NCBI RefSeq assembly: GCF_900115265.1
Contig: NZ_FOVU01000018.1
Location: forward strand, 1-64,000
Length of the DNA: 64,000 bases
Source: Bradyrhizobium sp. Ghvi
Lineage (GTDB): Bacteria > Pseudomonadota > Alphaproteobacteria > Rhizobiales > Xanthobacteraceae
Reading direction: 5' to 3'
Position numbers and translations under genes: made by a program. Positions 63,781-64,000 of the stretch are shown piece by piece. How positions within the stretch are numbered: the first letter of the stretch is position 1; each line of letters begins with the position of its first letter. Below the pieces are notes generated by a model. It made no database searches. It had not been told where the DNA came from and saw nothing but the letters and a program-made list of their open reading frames with translations.

Positions 63781-64000
63781 GACCTCATTCTCCACGAGCG
63801 CTCACACCCCGAACAAGGCTTCCGCGCCTGCCTCGGCATCCTCAGGCTCGCCGCCTCCTATGGGCGCGAACGGCTGGACGCGGCGGCTGCGCGGGCGATC
63901 GACATCGGCGCGCGCACCTATGGCTCGGTCAAGTCGATCCTCGCCAACAATCTCGATCGGCGTCCCGCTCACCAGCGCTCCGCGGACGATGCGCCGATCC
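63781..64000 (+). CDS. IS21-family IstA transposase, C-terminal part, cut by the window
   Basis: The plus strand reads SHPEQGFRACLGILRLAASY, GRERLDAAAARAIDIGARTY and GSVKSILANNLDRRP up to the window end. This matches the C-terminal region of IS21 IstA proteins (HPEQGFRxCLGIIRLAxxYG). The N-terminal catalytic part is not present upstream, where an IS3 fragment lies, so it is probably a truncated copy. Confidence 0.7.

Overview
The window looks like accessory DNA from a Bradyrhizobium-type nitrogen-fixing alphaproteobacterium, most likely part of a symbiosis island. The main pointers are an orphan nodU (Nod-factor carbamoyltransferase), a gene behind a textbook tts box (the TtsI site that switches on type III secretion effectors), two GGAAC-N16-CGTT promoters of the alphaproteobacterial EcfG general-stress type, many small rhizobial hypothetical genes, and fragments of IS3, IS66, IS1, IS5, IS110 and IS21 elements. 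Much of the DNA is decayed: at least 18 recognisable genes carry frameshifts or are truncated. Intact operons therefore stand out.

Layout. 0-1.3 kb: an IS3 element abutting a broken IS66 transposase. 1.4-3.0 kb: a translationally coupled pair, a soluble protein and a four-TM protein. 3.6-5.5 kb: chemoreceptor and membrane-protein remnants. 6.2-9.4 kb: a type I CBASS module (patatin effector and CD-NTase with AGS-C domain) followed by a decayed HNH endonuclease. 9.5-10.9 kb: a PleD-like diguanylate cyclase. 11-13.3 kb: mostly empty. 13.3-15.1 kb: an OprB-type porin. 15.2-25.3 kb: the centrepiece, an intact four-gene overlapping operon encoding a ClpB-like AAA+ ATPase, a NrdG-like radical SAM protein, a 2090-residue zinc ribbon/pseudokinase/SF1 helicase/nuclease protein and a coiled-coil protein. 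25.3-26.4 kb: a stop-interrupted reading frame and a 52-residue peptide gene with a terminator. 26.7-30.1 kb: IS1 and pRiA4b-ORF3 remnants, then a PurF-like/HAD gene pair.

31-41 kb is a graveyard of conflict and plasmid genes: a SIR2-like remnant cut by an IS5 copy, an AbiEii-like nucleotidyltransferase with its partner, ParB and ArdC remnants, a DUF4209/HEPN-like tail and an AbiEi tail. It also holds an intact protein with repeated RISHDA motifs. 41.5-43.3 kb: nodU with an internal 24-bp triplication. 44.7-58 kb: mostly small intact chromosomal-type genes (outer-membrane barrel, stress proteins, CsbD, TspO, fasciclin, XRE-cupin, cold shock). 58-62 kb: a decayed sugar-type operon in which only an SDR dehydrogenase is intact. 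62.0-63.2 kb: the tts-box-controlled putative effector. The end holds IS3 and IS21 pieces.

How it fits together: the patatin/CD-NTase pair should work as a cyclic-nucleotide abortive defence. The four-gene operon has the architecture of a multi-component nucleic-acid-targeting conflict system, and I do not recognise it as a named one. The remnants around it suggest a long-lived hotspot for defence and plasmid genes inside a symbiosis region. No tRNA, rRNA or CRISPR array was seen. All identifications come from reading the sequence and from family memory; no database search was run.
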